A DNA stretch of 64,000 nt from Corynebacterium zhongnanshanii (GTDB taxonomy: Bacteria > Actinomycetota > Actinomycetes > Mycobacteriales > Mycobacteriaceae): assembly GCF_014490575.1 (NCBI RefSeq), contig NZ_CP061033.1, positions 124,001 to 188,000 of the forward strand. Direction: 5' to 3'. The position numbers were made by a program, and so were the translations under genes. The notes beneath the pieces are model-generated. The model was not told the origin of the DNA and did no database searches. It saw only the letters and a list, made by a program, of their open reading frames with translations. Below are positions 8,544-22,517 of this stretch, piece by piece. The first letter of the stretch is position 1, and each line of letters begins with the position of its first letter.

Positions 8544-11500
8544 CTACTTCTGCTTATACTTCATCGGCCCCGGGCTCCACAGTCCGGAGTGCGTGGTCTC
8601 GCCCAGTTTCAGCTCGGCCTGCTTCGCTGCCTCGCCGGTACTCCGCGAGTGCGTGGTCAGCTCGTCTAGAACTCCCCAGTCGCGCTGCCAGTCGTTGTTC
8701 AGGTACGTAGGCATCTCGTTGGCGGTGGCCGTCATCTGGGTCAATCCCACGGAGCCGCCTCCGTAGTAGTCCATCACGGGCGTGTGAATCTCGCGGGATT
8801 CGTGGCTTGGGGACACCCGGTAGTGGGGAACTTCCGCCACGCCAGCGTGGTGATCGTACGGCTTCAGGCATGGGAATTGGAAGGCCACGGACCAGTCCAG
8901 CAGGGTTGGTACATCGGAGCCGATGTGCTTCTGTATGCTCTCCAGCTCCGGCGCGCGCGGTGGCGTGAAGGCCACCCATTGGTCTTCGGTCAGGTTGGTG
9001 TCCACGGCGCGGATGCGGATCACTGTGGCGTCTTCGGGGATCTGGTCCATGGGGACGCGCATGTTGCGCCATTCGGGCTCGGTGCCGATGTCGAGCGGCT
9101 CCAGCTCGCCCATGGATAGGAAGCGATCTTGGGATTCGGACCGTCCGGGTTCGTCGCGTTGATCCTTGGATTTTTCGTCGCGGGCTTTCGTCTCGGCGAG
9201 CTCGGCGTCGGTTTTTTCACGTCCATATTCCACAACGACTTCCTGGCCGTATTGCTCGACCCCATTCATGTCGTGGTGGTAGATCGCACCGGCGGCGCTG
9301 AAGACAACCAGTGGGTGTTGCTCGTCGCGGGCGGGCAGGGTGAACCATTTTGTGGTGGCGTAGGACGGCTCTTGGATGCCGTCGGTGAAGGAGCCGATCA
9401 CGGGTACTTTCTGCTCGTCGAGGCCGAAGGGCAGCTTGGCGTAGGAGCCGTTGATGCCCTTGTCGCTGGTCACGCCGCCTGTGGTGCCGGTGTCTTCCTT
9501 TTTTGTTGCATTCGACGCCGAGCTTGCGTCATCCCCGGACTTCGCCGAATCCTGGTGTGTTTGTCCGGAGGCATTGGCGGAGCTGGATGCGTTGCCGTTG
9601 GAATTATCGGACTGGCTGGTGTGGTTGGAGTTGCCCGCCTGGCTGTTTTTGTAGAGCTCTTGGGCGGAGACGGAGGTTTGGTCGGAGGAGTCGCTGGAGC
9701 CGGTGCCCGGGTCGATCTTGGTGGGGATGTTGTTCGGGTCGAATCCGGCGGACTTGCCTGCGATGAGGGAGTCCTTCAGCTCGGAGCCGTCGGCGACGGG
9801 CAGGAAGGATTCGTTGGTGTTCTTTTCGACCATGACGTCGTTGGCCATGAGGCAGGTGTTTCCGCTGAGGGCTTTGATGTTGCCCTTTCCGATGGAGTAG
9901 GCGGGCCATTGGGCCACGAAGCCCTTGCCGAGAGAGGCCAGGCTGAACAGGACAACCAGGGCAGTGAGGGCCGCGATCGGGGCGGTGGCCACGGTGCGGA
10001 AGCGCTGCAGTTTGCTGGATTCCTTGCGGTCGAGTTCCTCGATGTCGCGGGAGTCCGTGAGGCGAGCGTGCTTGGCGTCCGAGAGGAAGCCGACAACTAC
10101 GCCCCAGACCAGAACGATGAGGGAGATGCCCAGCATGACGGTGGACGCTTCGATGTGGTTGACCTGGATGGACTTGTCCCACCAGGGTACTCCGAAGGAG
10201 CCGACGTACCACCAGCCGTTGCTGCCGGAGAGGCAGAGGGCGAACAGCATCAGGGCGGCTCCGAAGAATACGATGCGGTTGCGTTGGGAGCTGACGGTGA
10301 TGCGGGAGGCCGCCACGGCGGCGAGTGCGGTGACTGCGGCGCCCAGTCCGGCGTACACACCGAAGTGGTGGGTCCACTTGGTGGGGGTGAACACCATGAA
10401 GAACATGGTGCCGAGGAAGATGAACGCCAGTCGGTTGGTGGGGCCTACGGCGGCGCCGGGTACGCGGCGGTAGCGCAGGAGGGATGCGATCACCACGCCG
10501 AAGCTGAAGAACAGCATGAGCACAGCGAAGCGGCGGGTGAAGGAGCCGTCGACGGTGCTGTCCAGGAGGCTGGTGTAGCGGATGTATTCCTCGTACCAGG
10601 GCAGGGATGGGCCGATGGCGCTACGGACGCGGGTTGCTTCCATGACGGAGGCGAAGGTCTGGTCTGCGAACATCCCGGCCAGGATGGCGGTGCCTGCGGC
10701 CAGGAAGGGGGCGATTTGGGCCATGATGGCGACGATCAGTTTTCCTCGTGGGGCGCCGGCGGGCGCGCCGAGCGCGGGGAGGCGCTTGATGAGGATACGG
10801 ATCATTGCGCTGAGGGAGACCAGCAGCGCGGCCACGGCCATGAGGCCGGTGGGGCCGGCGCTGAGCGCCAGGGTGGCGAACATCGTTCCGATGGCGGCGG
10901 GGAACAGGCGGTGGCTGGCGATGGCTCGTTCGAAGCTGACCCATGCGAGCAGGGAGAACATGGCGATCACGGGCTCTGGGCGCGTGCCGTTGTTGTATAC
11001 CATCCACAGGAGGAGGAAGGTGGAGGCCATGGTGATGTGGGCTACCTTGCGCTGGTTAATGCGGGTGCCCAGGCGCGGCAGGATTTCACGGGAGAGCACC
11101 AGCCAGACCACGATTCCTGCGATGAGGGATGGCAGGCGCATCACGATGGAGGTCTCGGAGAAGCGGGTGATCACACCCAGAAGGTCGTAGAAGGGGAATC
11201 CGAAGGGGGATTCAGACACACCGAACCAACGGTAGTAGTTGGCCATGTAGCCCGAGTGTTTGGAGGCTTGGGCCATGGTGCGCAGGTAGCCGTCGTCGGC
11301 GGTATTCGCGCCGATGAAGTACCAGATGAGGAGCACGCCACCCACCACTGCGTCGAGTGGGCGTGGCTTGAAGAAGCCTGGGGGCAGCAGGGCTGCGCGG
11401 CGGGAGGAGCGGATGCGGCCATCGAGGGTGTCGATGGAGTGGAGGGACCACAGGGCCACGATTAGGGAGACCAGTCCTGCCACGATGGCGAGAATCTTCA

Positions 11501-12179
11501 CAGTCGTGGGGCTGGAGGTAAAGCGGGAGTCTACGGTGACGGTGGCTCGGAGGTCGCCGCTGGCGGAGGCCTGGTGGGTGGCGTCGGTATCTCGAATCTC
11601 GGAGTAGATACCTGTCAGCATGGGGCGGATATCGTCGTTGATGGTGGAGTCGAAGGGAGTGCCGTCGGATCGTTGTTCGTTGGGGATCCATACGTGCGTT
11701 GACTCGTGGTCGGAGGTGATGCGCAGGTTCGCAGCCTTCGGGAGCGCCGCGAGTTCTTCGTCGGTGATGGAGAGAGGCACCACGTTGCGCACGATGACGT
11801 CCACGCCGTTGTCGGTGGAGCGGACGAACATGCCTCGGAGGGATGCTTCCTCTGAGGTTTCAGGGACGGTGGACACAATGGTCGTCTGGCCGTCGTTGAG
11901 GTTGGTCAGCTGCTCCACCGGGATGGAGATGTCGATGTCCTGGGGCATGTAGGACATCAAGGGGGCGGTCAGGTTGGTGGGGTTGCCCTGTTCAGGCCAG
12001 GTGAAGCTGGCTTCGGTTTGTTTGACAGGGAGAAAAGGCACCAACAGGAAGAGTAGGAATCCCAGCAGGCCGCTGACGATGCTGACGGTGGTCAGCTTCT
12101 TGCGGTGCGCGTGGGAGGTTGGTGCTGTCCTGTCTGTGGGTGGGACAGGGGACTTCTCTCTATCTTTTACCTGTGACAC
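8544..12179 (-). CDS. emb: Arabinosyltransferase Emb (EmbC/EmbB type)
   Basis: 1211-residue polytopic GT-C transferase that builds the arabinan of arabinogalactan (and of lipoarabinomannan) from decaprenyl-phosphoarabinose; Emb proteins are the ethambutol target. An N-terminal TM helix (SIVSGLLGFLLFLLVPFLPV) precedes a periplasmic domain, then many TM helices (KILAIVAGLVSLIVALWSL, AVVGGVLLIWYFIGANTADD) and a large C-terminal carbohydrate-binding region (VPWWDKSIQ, WFTLPA). It is longer than usual because of a Ser/Asn-rich insert at about residues 843-900 and a charged insert at about 986-1020. Start GTG 12179 follows TAGGAT by 8 bases, suggesting a leaderless mRNA separate from aftA. Confidence 0.95.
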   Translation of the reverse strand: MSQVKDREKSPVPPTDRTAPTSHAHRKKLTTVSIVSGLLGFLLFLLVPFLPVKQTEASFTWPEQGNPTNLTAPLMSYMPQDIDISIPVEQLTNLNDGQTTIVSTVPETSEEASLRGMFVRSTDNGVDVIVRNVVPLSITDEELAALPKAANLRITSDHESTHVWIPNEQRSDGTPFDSTINDDIRPMLTGIYSEIRDTDATHQASASGDLRATVTVDSRFTSSPTTVKILAIVAGLVSLIVALWSLHSIDTLDGRIRSSRRAALLPPGFFKPRPLDAVVGGVLLIWYFIGANTADDGYLRTMAQASKHSGYMANYYRWFGVSESPFGFPFYDLLGVITRFSETSIVMRLPSLIAGIVVWLVLSREILPRLGTRINQRKVAHITMASTFLLLWMVYNNGTRPEPVIAMFSLLAWVSFERAIASHRLFPAAIGTMFATLALSAGPTGLMAVAALLVSLSAMIRILIKRLPALGAPAGAPRGKLIVAIMAQIAPFLAAGTAILAGMFADQTFASVMEATRVRSAIGPSLPWYEEYIRYTSLLDSTVDGSFTRRFAVLMLFFSFGVVIASLLRYRRVPGAAVGPTNRLAFIFLGTMFFMVFTPTKWTHHFGVYAGLGAAVTALAAVAASRITVSSQRNRIVFFGAALMLFALCLSGSNGWWYVGSFGVPWWDKSIQVNHIEASTVMLGISLIVLVWGVVVGFLSDAKHARLTDSRDIEELDRKESSKLQRFRTVATAPIAALTALVVLFSLASLGKGFVAQWPAYSIGKGNIKALSGNTCLMANDVMVEKNTNESFLPVADGSELKDSLIAGKSAGFDPNNIPTKIDPGTGSSDSSDQTSVSAQELYKNSQAGNSNHTSQSDNSNGNASSSANASGQTHQDSAKSGDDASSASNATKKEDTGTTGGVTSDKGINGSYAKLPFGLDEQKVPVIGSFTDGIQEPSYATTKWFTLPARDEQHPLVVFSAAGAIYHHDMNGVEQYGQEVVVEYGREKTDAELAETKARDEKSKDQRDEPGRSESQDRFLSMGELEPLDIGTEPEWRNMRVPMDQIPEDATVIRIRAVDTNLTEDQWVAFTPPRAPELESIQKHIGSDVPTLLDWSVAFQFPCLKPYDHHAGVAEVPHYRVSPSHESREIHTPVMDYYGGGSVGLTQMTATANEMPTYLNNDWQRDWGVLDELTTHSRSTGEAAKQAELKLGETTHSGLWSPGPMKYKQK

Positions 12180-12269
12180 GATTAGTTATCCTACGGCACT
12201 TCACGTCTTAAGAAAACTGAGAAAATCATTAACCGGCGTGTCATGAGTGAACTCCTGTGAAAATTGTGT

Positions 12270-14381
12270 TTAGGTTTTCGCCGCCTGACGGACCGCCAGT
12301 ACGAACGGACCAACCTGCGTGAGGTCCCAGCCCTCAGTGAACGCCTGCGGCTTAAAGGTCACCGTCCGGAAGCGCACGTTCGGGTTGTTCGGGTAGATGT
12401 CATCGGCAATCTTGTAGCTGAAGCCGTCCTTGCCCACTCCCGTGGTGGTGGGGAATTGCCCCTCCTCTGGTTTGAGCTCCGCCAGCTGCTTCGCGCTCTC
12501 CTTGAGTTCCAGCTGGCCCCGCAGCACTAAGGCATCCGGTTGCTTGAAGCCGTGCTCCCTCTCGGCCGTGGCCATCGCGTCCTGCAGCTCCTGAGGATCG
12601 CTGATCGTGGTCCACTCCTCAATGTCCTGGGCGCGCTTGGAGTACTGTCCCAGCGGGTTCGCGTAGTGGGCCGTGAAGGCCTGGAAGCTGTTGTAGGGGT
12701 AGTAGGCCAAGAAGTTGGACTCATCCGTCAGAACTACCGAGCCCGCACGCTGGCCAAGCGCGTCGTGGAGCACGCGGTCAATGTACTGGTAGTAGGTGGT
12801 TGCGTCGGCAGGGAACTTGTCCCCGCGGTTGCCGTTGCCATCCGAGTCCGTGTACGCCAGATCAATCTTCTCCTCATTTTTCTCAGGAATGAGGGAGGTG
12901 TAGCTCACGCAGGCCAGCGCCAAGACGATCACCATCAGACGGGTAGCCAGCGTCGATTCACGCAGATTCCCCAACTCTGGATAGAACTTCTTCAGCCCGT
13001 TCAGCCGGAACTGTGCCACACCCAGAACGCCCGCTACGGTCAGCAACACCGCGATGGGGCCGCCCACGCGGAAGCCTAGAAGCGTGGATCCCGCCAGTGG
13101 CATCAGCATGGACATGACCACCCACAGGAAGCATGTGGCCAAGCCGATGGTGATGGCGCGCGTATCCTCGTCGCGGTAACGCCAGACCAGCCAGAACAGA
13201 CCGATCAGGCTGGCGATAGCGATCGTGGGATCGTCGAAGAAGGGGGTGGGCAGTTCTGTGCCCGCTTCGGGGAGGTAGTGCTGTGCGGTGCCCGCGGGGT
13301 CGTGCGGGTCGCTCAGCAGGCGCAGGATGTACGGTCCCCATCCCACGGCTGCGATGGCCAGGGAGCTCACACCGATGATCACCAGCCGAACAATCGGGGC
13401 GAACGCCTTGCGGCTCCAGGCAGCGCCCAGGGCAATGATCACCACAGCCAGCGCAGAAATGGCGGTGAACAGCGTGTAGAGGTTTGCTGATAGGCCCAGG
13501 TAGGCAATCGTTGCAATGAGTGCCGCATTCCCGCCCGTGACCGCGCGCCGGGCGAGGATCAGCCCCGGCGCCATGCCCAGTGCCACCACGGCGGCGTACG
13601 GCTCCTCAGGCGCGACCACCAGCACCACGGCCGTGCTGGCCAGGGCGGTAGCGACGGCCACCACGAAGGATCCCAGAATCCGGTGCCACACCACGGCAAC
13701 CATGGAGCCTGCCATGGCGATGGTGGCCAGTGCCCACGGTTGGAATACTGCCCAGCCGGACATGCCCACCAGATGCGCCAGGGCTCCGCCGCCGAAGAAC
13801 CACAGCCCTGGGTAGAAGCTCGGGATGTCCACGTAGGCCATGTCCGCGTGGCTCAAGCTATCGGCCATGCGGGTCAGGTATTGCGTGCGGAACTCGTTGT
13901 CCACGCTGATGCCGTCTAGGTAGAGATGCGTGGCCGCCAGGGGAATGGCCGTGGATGTGATGACTAGCCCGGCGGGCGCGAGGTAGCCCAAGTACTGGAG
14001 GATGAAGGCCAGAGCCCGCGAGCGTTGGGCCTTCGCCGTTCCCTGCCCGTCCGTCGCTTCCGCTTGGGCATCTCCCGACCGACGCCGAGCCCCCGTCTGA
14101 ATCCAGCGATAACAAATCCAAGCCGTCGCAACCGTGACGATCATGGACCCCGCGGTGGCCAGGGCGCGCAGCACCCAGCTGCTGTTGTAGGCCGGCCAGG
14201 AAATGGAGCGCAGCACGGCCCAGGCCATGAGAGTCACCACAGCTGCGGTGATGCCCACAGCGATGAGGCGCAGGAAGGTCTGCTTCAGGCTCAGGGGGTC
14301 CACGGCGTAGTCCGCGTGAGCATGAGTTTCTTCAGGCACGTCGCAGGAAGCAGTGCGGTCACGCACATCCACATCAGTCAT
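12270..14381 (-). CDS. aftA: Galactan arabinofuranosyltransferase AftA
   Basis: 703-residue multi-spanning GT-C enzyme. AftA adds the first arabinofuranose residues to galactan, priming the chain that Emb extends. The N-terminal half carries about ten TM helices (TAAVVTLMAWAVLRSISW, SMIVTVATAWICYRWI); the motif region YLDGISVDNEFRTQYLTRM near TM3 is typical of AftA. The soluble C-terminal domain begins after about residue 470 (PADATTYYQYIDRVLHDALGQ). It sits 90 bases upstream of emb on the same strand, the arrangement seen in other Corynebacteriales. CACAAT precedes the ATG by 7 bases. Confidence 0.93.
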   Translation of the reverse strand: MTDVDVRDRTASCDVPEETHAHADYAVDPLSLKQTFLRLIAVGITAAVVTLMAWAVLRSISWPAYNSSWVLRALATAGSMIVTVATAWICYRWIQTGARRRSGDAQAEATDGQGTAKAQRSRALAFILQYLGYLAPAGLVITSTAIPLAATHLYLDGISVDNEFRTQYLTRMADSLSHADMAYVDIPSFYPGLWFFGGGALAHLVGMSGWAVFQPWALATIAMAGSMVAVVWHRILGSFVVAVATALASTAVVLVVAPEEPYAAVVALGMAPGLILARRAVTGGNAALIATIAYLGLSANLYTLFTAISALAVVIIALGAAWSRKAFAPIVRLVIIGVSSLAIAAVGWGPYILRLLSDPHDPAGTAQHYLPEAGTELPTPFFDDPTIAIASLIGLFWLVWRYRDEDTRAITIGLATCFLWVVMSMLMPLAGSTLLGFRVGGPIAVLLTVAGVLGVAQFRLNGLKKFYPELGNLRESTLATRLMVIVLALACVSYTSLIPEKNEEKIDLAYTDSDGNGNRGDKFPADATTYYQYIDRVLHDALGQRAGSVVLTDESNFLAYYPYNSFQAFTAHYANPLGQYSKRAQDIEEWTTISDPQELQDAMATAEREHGFKQPDALVLRGQLELKESAKQLAELKPEEGQFPTTTGVGKDGFSYKIADDIYPNNPNVRFRTVTFKPQAFTEGWDLTQVGPFVLAVRQAAKT

Positions 14382-14472
14382 GCCACATATTGTGACACAC
14401 TGCCCCTACATCGCCATTGTTCTCACAGCCTCGCCGCAGTCCTGCCGCCGGCTTTCGGCAGCCTTCCCGCGG

Positions 14473-15975
14473 TTAGTCCAGTGGATTCTTAATCAAAATA
14501 TTGCGGATGCCGGAGTGGAAACCATCGCGCAGCCCCACGCGCTGGTTCTCCGACAGCGTGTATTCGTGCAGCGTTTCGCACGCGAATTGCAACAGTGGGC
14601 GATCGATTTCAGGAGGTAGTCCGCCTCCGGTGAGCAGGTGGGCGTCGTCGATTTGGTGTTCCTCGGCGCCATGTTCCCACCACCAGACGGCATATTGTTC
14701 GCCGATGTCGAACGCGTTTTGGCTGCCCGCCGCGGCCCAGACTTCGCTGGGCAGGGGTACGTAGCGGCTGCGGAGCTTGCGGTGTCGCGCCATCATGCCA
14801 GGGTTCGGCCGGGTGCTGCCGGAGCTCTTTCCACTTGGCTCCACCTTCTTCGACGCCATGTCTGCCGGGCTCGGCGACGTCCCAGTGCTCCCCGAATTAT
14901 TATCCGACGCCGGCCTCTCGTCCCTCGCGGCTTCCTCCCGACCTGGGGATTCCTGCTGGGTGGCCTGCTGCGCTGCGTTATTCTGCTCCGCAGTGCTCTC
15001 CTGCTCCGCAGTGCTGCTCGGCTCCGCTGCGCTCTCTTGCGTTGCAGCCTGCTGCTCCGTTGCACTCTCCTGCGTCGAACCCTGCTGCGCTGAAGCCTGC
15101 GAGGCCGCATCGGCACGCACCGGTGCCGTGCGGCTGGTATCCGCACCGTAATGCGTGGGCATAGGGATCGGGCTTGGTCCCGGCTCCTCCGGCTTCTCCG
15201 CGTCGCCCAACGGCTTTTCGATCACAGGGGGAGGAGTCTGCCCGTCGAACAGGCTGTCGTCGGGATTCTCGGTGGTAGCGGTGCGCGGTGCCGAGAAGGC
15301 AGTAGAGGAAGGCGACGACGAAGTTGAAGACTCAGCGGTGCTGTCGTCGCCATCAGTCGTGTCTTGATCGGCGAAGTTGTCCGCGATCAGCGCTTCGGCC
15401 TCGTCGGCTCCCTCCGGAATGACCGGCTCGTCGATAATCTCCAGGCGCATCGTGTCCCGGAAGTCCTCGCGAGGATCAAGGATGGTGACGGAGTCACAGG
15501 CGAATCGCAGCGCGCTGGACATGGAGTCCCAGCCGAATCCGTAGAGGTGCACGCGCACGCCATTGTTCGTGGCTTCCTCCACACCGGGAAGCATGTCGGC
15601 GTCGCCAGACAACAGGATCATGTCGCTGGTGGTGCCGCGCATCGAGTGCATCACCATGTCGGCAACCAGGCGGGTGTCCACTGCCTTTTGGGTGCGGCGA
15701 TCTCCCCACTCGATCAGCTGGCCTGGTCGAAACTGAACGCCGGATTCGGCGCGCAGCGAGCGTTGATAACGATGGGGCCCGGCCTCGGGGACGCCGTCGT
15801 ACCATAGCTGTCGGTGGACGGGCTGTTTGAGGTGCTCAGTGGCCATTCTCTTGAGGGTGCAGACTACCTCCGGTAAGTCGATCTCTAACTGGGAGCGGGC
15901 CCCTATATTCCAGGAGTTATAAAAGCTCGCAAGGAGATAGGAGGTATCGACGTAAATCTGAGTGCGTTCCAACAT
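14473..15975 (-). CDS. NYN (PIN-like) domain protein with long low-complexity linker
   Basis: 500 residues. The N-terminal 175 residues form an NYN/LabA-like domain of the PIN nuclease fold: IYVDTSYLL, VDTRLVADMVMHS and LLSGDADMLPGVEEA carry the conserved acidic residues expected to bind metal. Residues about 200-390 are low complexity, rich in Gln, Ser, Thr, Ala and Glu (QESATEQQAATQESAAE). The last 100 residues form a separate conserved-looking domain (SEVWAAAGSQNAFDIGEQYA). NYN proteins are predicted RNases; the substrate is unknown. It lies between the rrn promoter region and aftA, with GGA upstream of the ATG as a weak ribosome site. Confidence 0.85.
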   Translation of the reverse strand: MLERTQIYVDTSYLLASFYNSWNIGARSQLEIDLPEVVCTLKRMATEHLKQPVHRQLWYDGVPEAGPHRYQRSLRAESGVQFRPGQLIEWGDRRTQKAVDTRLVADMVMHSMRGTTSDMILLSGDADMLPGVEEATNNGVRVHLYGFGWDSMSSALRFACDSVTILDPREDFRDTMRLEIIDEPVIPEGADEAEALIADNFADQDTTDGDDSTAESSTSSSPSSTAFSAPRTATTENPDDSLFDGQTPPPVIEKPLGDAEKPEEPGPSPIPMPTHYGADTSRTAPVRADAASQASAQQGSTQESATEQQAATQESAAEPSSTAEQESTAEQNNAAQQATQQESPGREEAARDERPASDNNSGSTGTSPSPADMASKKVEPSGKSSGSTRPNPGMMARHRKLRSRYVPLPSEVWAAAGSQNAFDIGEQYAVWWWEHGAEEHQIDDAHLLTGGGLPPEIDRPLLQFACETLHEYTLSENQRVGLRDGFHSGIRNILIKNPLD

Positions 15976-16261
15976 TGCTAGTCCTTTTGTCGTTCGGGTT
16001 AGTTCTTAAAAAATTCTTCCCTGTCCTCCCAGTGTGCCTTAAATCGTGGCCGGGTGGTATCGAGAGGCGCAGAACGAGGCTGACTAGGGAGCAGCCGGGC
16101 CCCTCGCGCGGCCCAGTGACTGCTCCGCCTTGTGTCAACCCACGTGAGATGCCTGTGTCGACTAATGCCTGCGCCGTCTGTTGGTTGCTCCGTTGGTTGT
16201 GTTTTTAGTGCTGTTTTTGGGGTGTTTGTGTGTTGTGTTTTTGGGGCTGTGAGCTGGGGAT

Positions 16262-16290
16262 TTGTGTTGTGTGTGGGTTGTGTGTAGATT
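16262..16290 (+). promoter_or_regulatory. Candidate rrn promoter
   Basis: TTGTGT (16262-16267) and TAGATT (16285-16290) are separated by 17 bases, 608 bases upstream of the 16S 5' end. The rest of 15976-16897 holds no gene. It is unusually G/T-rich and contains an inverted repeat CCACACA/TGTGTGG near 16329-16350 and the antitermination-like motif below. Other rrn promoters may be present. Confidence 0.5.
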
Positions 16291-16470
16291 AGTTCAAGTC
16301 AGAGCGACCGACACCGGCTCCCAGACAGGCCACACAGAGTGATTGTGTGGGGTTGTTGTTAGGGGAGGGGCAGGAAAACGGCCCTGATGATCTGTACCGG
16401 AACGTGTTTGTTTCTGGTTTTGCTTCATGATTTGCATTCAATGTTGTTGGGTGTGGTTGTGTGTGCGCAG

Positions 16471-16494
16471 GTTGTTTGAGAACTCAATAGTGTG
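16471..16494 (+). promoter_or_regulatory. rrn leader boxA-like antitermination element
   Basis: TTGTTTGAGAACT followed by CAATAGTGTG occurs in the 16S leader, and the same TTGTTTGAGAACT recurs in the 16S-23S spacer. This pairing of leader and spacer copies is characteristic of actinobacterial rrn antitermination/processing signals. Confidence 0.65.
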
Positions 16495-16897
16495 ATGAAC
16501 CAAGTTTAATTTGTTTCCACAGTACTGATGCACCGTGTGGTGTGTTGGTGTGAGGACATGGTTGGTGAATGCCCCTTTTTGCATGTTGTGGTGGCCTGGC
16601 GTCGTGTTGCTGGGTGGGTGTTCATTCTCATGATGATGCTTTTGTGTTGTTGTGGGGCTGTTTGTGTGCCAGTGTGCGGTAGCGCGCATGTGACACGGGA
16701 ATAGTAATCGATGATGGCGCATGCAGGTTTGTGTGTGTTGTTGTTGTCTGACTGTGGCTTGTTGTTGTTGGAGGTCCCTTCTTCCCGTCGGGGCTGGTGA
16801 TGGCAGTGACAGGTTTTTGAATGATTTTTTGATTCTTTTGTCAGTAGTTTTATTTTTTTGTAGCTAGTTTTTGGCTCTCTTGTAGTGCTGATTTGCT

Positions 16898-21857
<4,960 letters not shown>

Positions 21858-21973
21858 CTGTTTTGCAGGGTGTTTACAAAAATGTTTGAGTTGCTGCTCG
21901 CGTCTGTTATGCAGTGTCTGGGATGACACGGCACACCCCCTGGTGGGTGGTGTGTGTTTTCCTTTGTTTGGTT

Positions 21974-22091
21974 TGTCGGTGGTTTTAGCGATGGGGTCAC
22001 GCCCGGTCCCTTTCCGAACCCGGAAGCTAAGCCCGTCAGCGCCGATGGTACTGCACCTGGGAGGGTGTGGGAGAGTAGGTCACCGCCGGCT
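21974..22091 (+). rRNA. rrf: 5S ribosomal RNA
   Basis: About 118 bases. The terminal stem pairs GTCGGTGG (21975-21982) with CCGCCGGC (22083-22090), allowing G-U pairs. The body carries the typical CCGAACCCGGAAGCTAAGC and GCGCCGATGGTACTGC blocks. It is the last gene of the rrn operon. Confidence 0.95.
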
Positions 22092-22108
22092 ACAAAAATT
22101 ACATAGAG

Positions 22109-22164
22109 GGAGGGTGGACGACAACAGTCACAGGAATGTGATTGTTGTCGTCCACCCTCCTTTT
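22109..22164 (+). terminator. rrn operon terminator
   Basis: Arms 22109-22132 and 22137-22160 form a 24-bp hairpin with one mismatch and a GGAA loop, followed by TTTT. It is positioned 17 bases after the 5S gene. Confidence 0.88.
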
Positions 22165-22203
22165 CGCTATGCCCACTACCTCTTTTTTGCTATGCCCACT
22201 ACC
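22161..22203 (+). repeat. Two tandem 20-bp repeats after the rrn terminator
   Basis: TTTTCGCTATGCCCACTACC (22161-22180) and TTTTTGCTATGCCCACTACC (22184-22203) differ at one position. The interval 22204-22275 holds no recognisable gene. Confidence 0.7.
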
Positions 22204-22275
22204 CCGAGCGAAGGAGCACGGTCCCCTCGTTACCAACGAGATAATCTGTGTTTGCTCTCAGCGCGTTGTGTGGGT

Positions 22276-22365
22276 CCCTGGCACAACCATAGGATTAATT
22301 CGCTCTTTCGAGATTTTGTCCTCGGGAAATGCTCAAGAACTGCAACAAAGTCCTATGGTTGTGCC
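22276..22365. mobile_element. 90-bp MITE-like element, copy A
   Basis: A 90-base unit almost identical (5 differences) to 62451-62540. Near its ends are perfect 15-bp inverted repeats GGCACAACCATAGGA and TCCTATGGTTGTGCC. It encodes nothing recognisable. The size, terminal repeats and dispersed copies fit a miniature inverted-repeat element or a REP-like hairpin. The following 22366-22517 contains only a weak inverted repeat (ATGCCCTT/AAGGGCAT) before the pseudouridine synthase gene. Confidence 0.75.
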
Positions 22366-22517
22366 GCCTTTTTCTTTTGTAAGTTCGCCGCTAGATGGGT
22401 GTCTACGAACTCTTACCTCTGATCGCGAGTGTTAAGATGCCCTTTCAGTTAATTGCTCAAGGGCATTAGCCATAATTTCGTGTTCGTCATTGAGACTTCT
22501 CTGGGCTGAAGGCTTCC

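Noticed and set aside
9129-11465. 778-codon plus-strand reading frame opposite emb
   Set aside because: Composition is Gly/Gln/Glu/His-biased antisense of emb, with no recognisable domain; emb motifs on the minus strand are clear.
22276-22365. Reading the 90-bp element only as a transcription terminator
   Set aside because: The 15-bp stem would close a 50-plus base loop, there is no T-run, and the interior is conserved in both copies.
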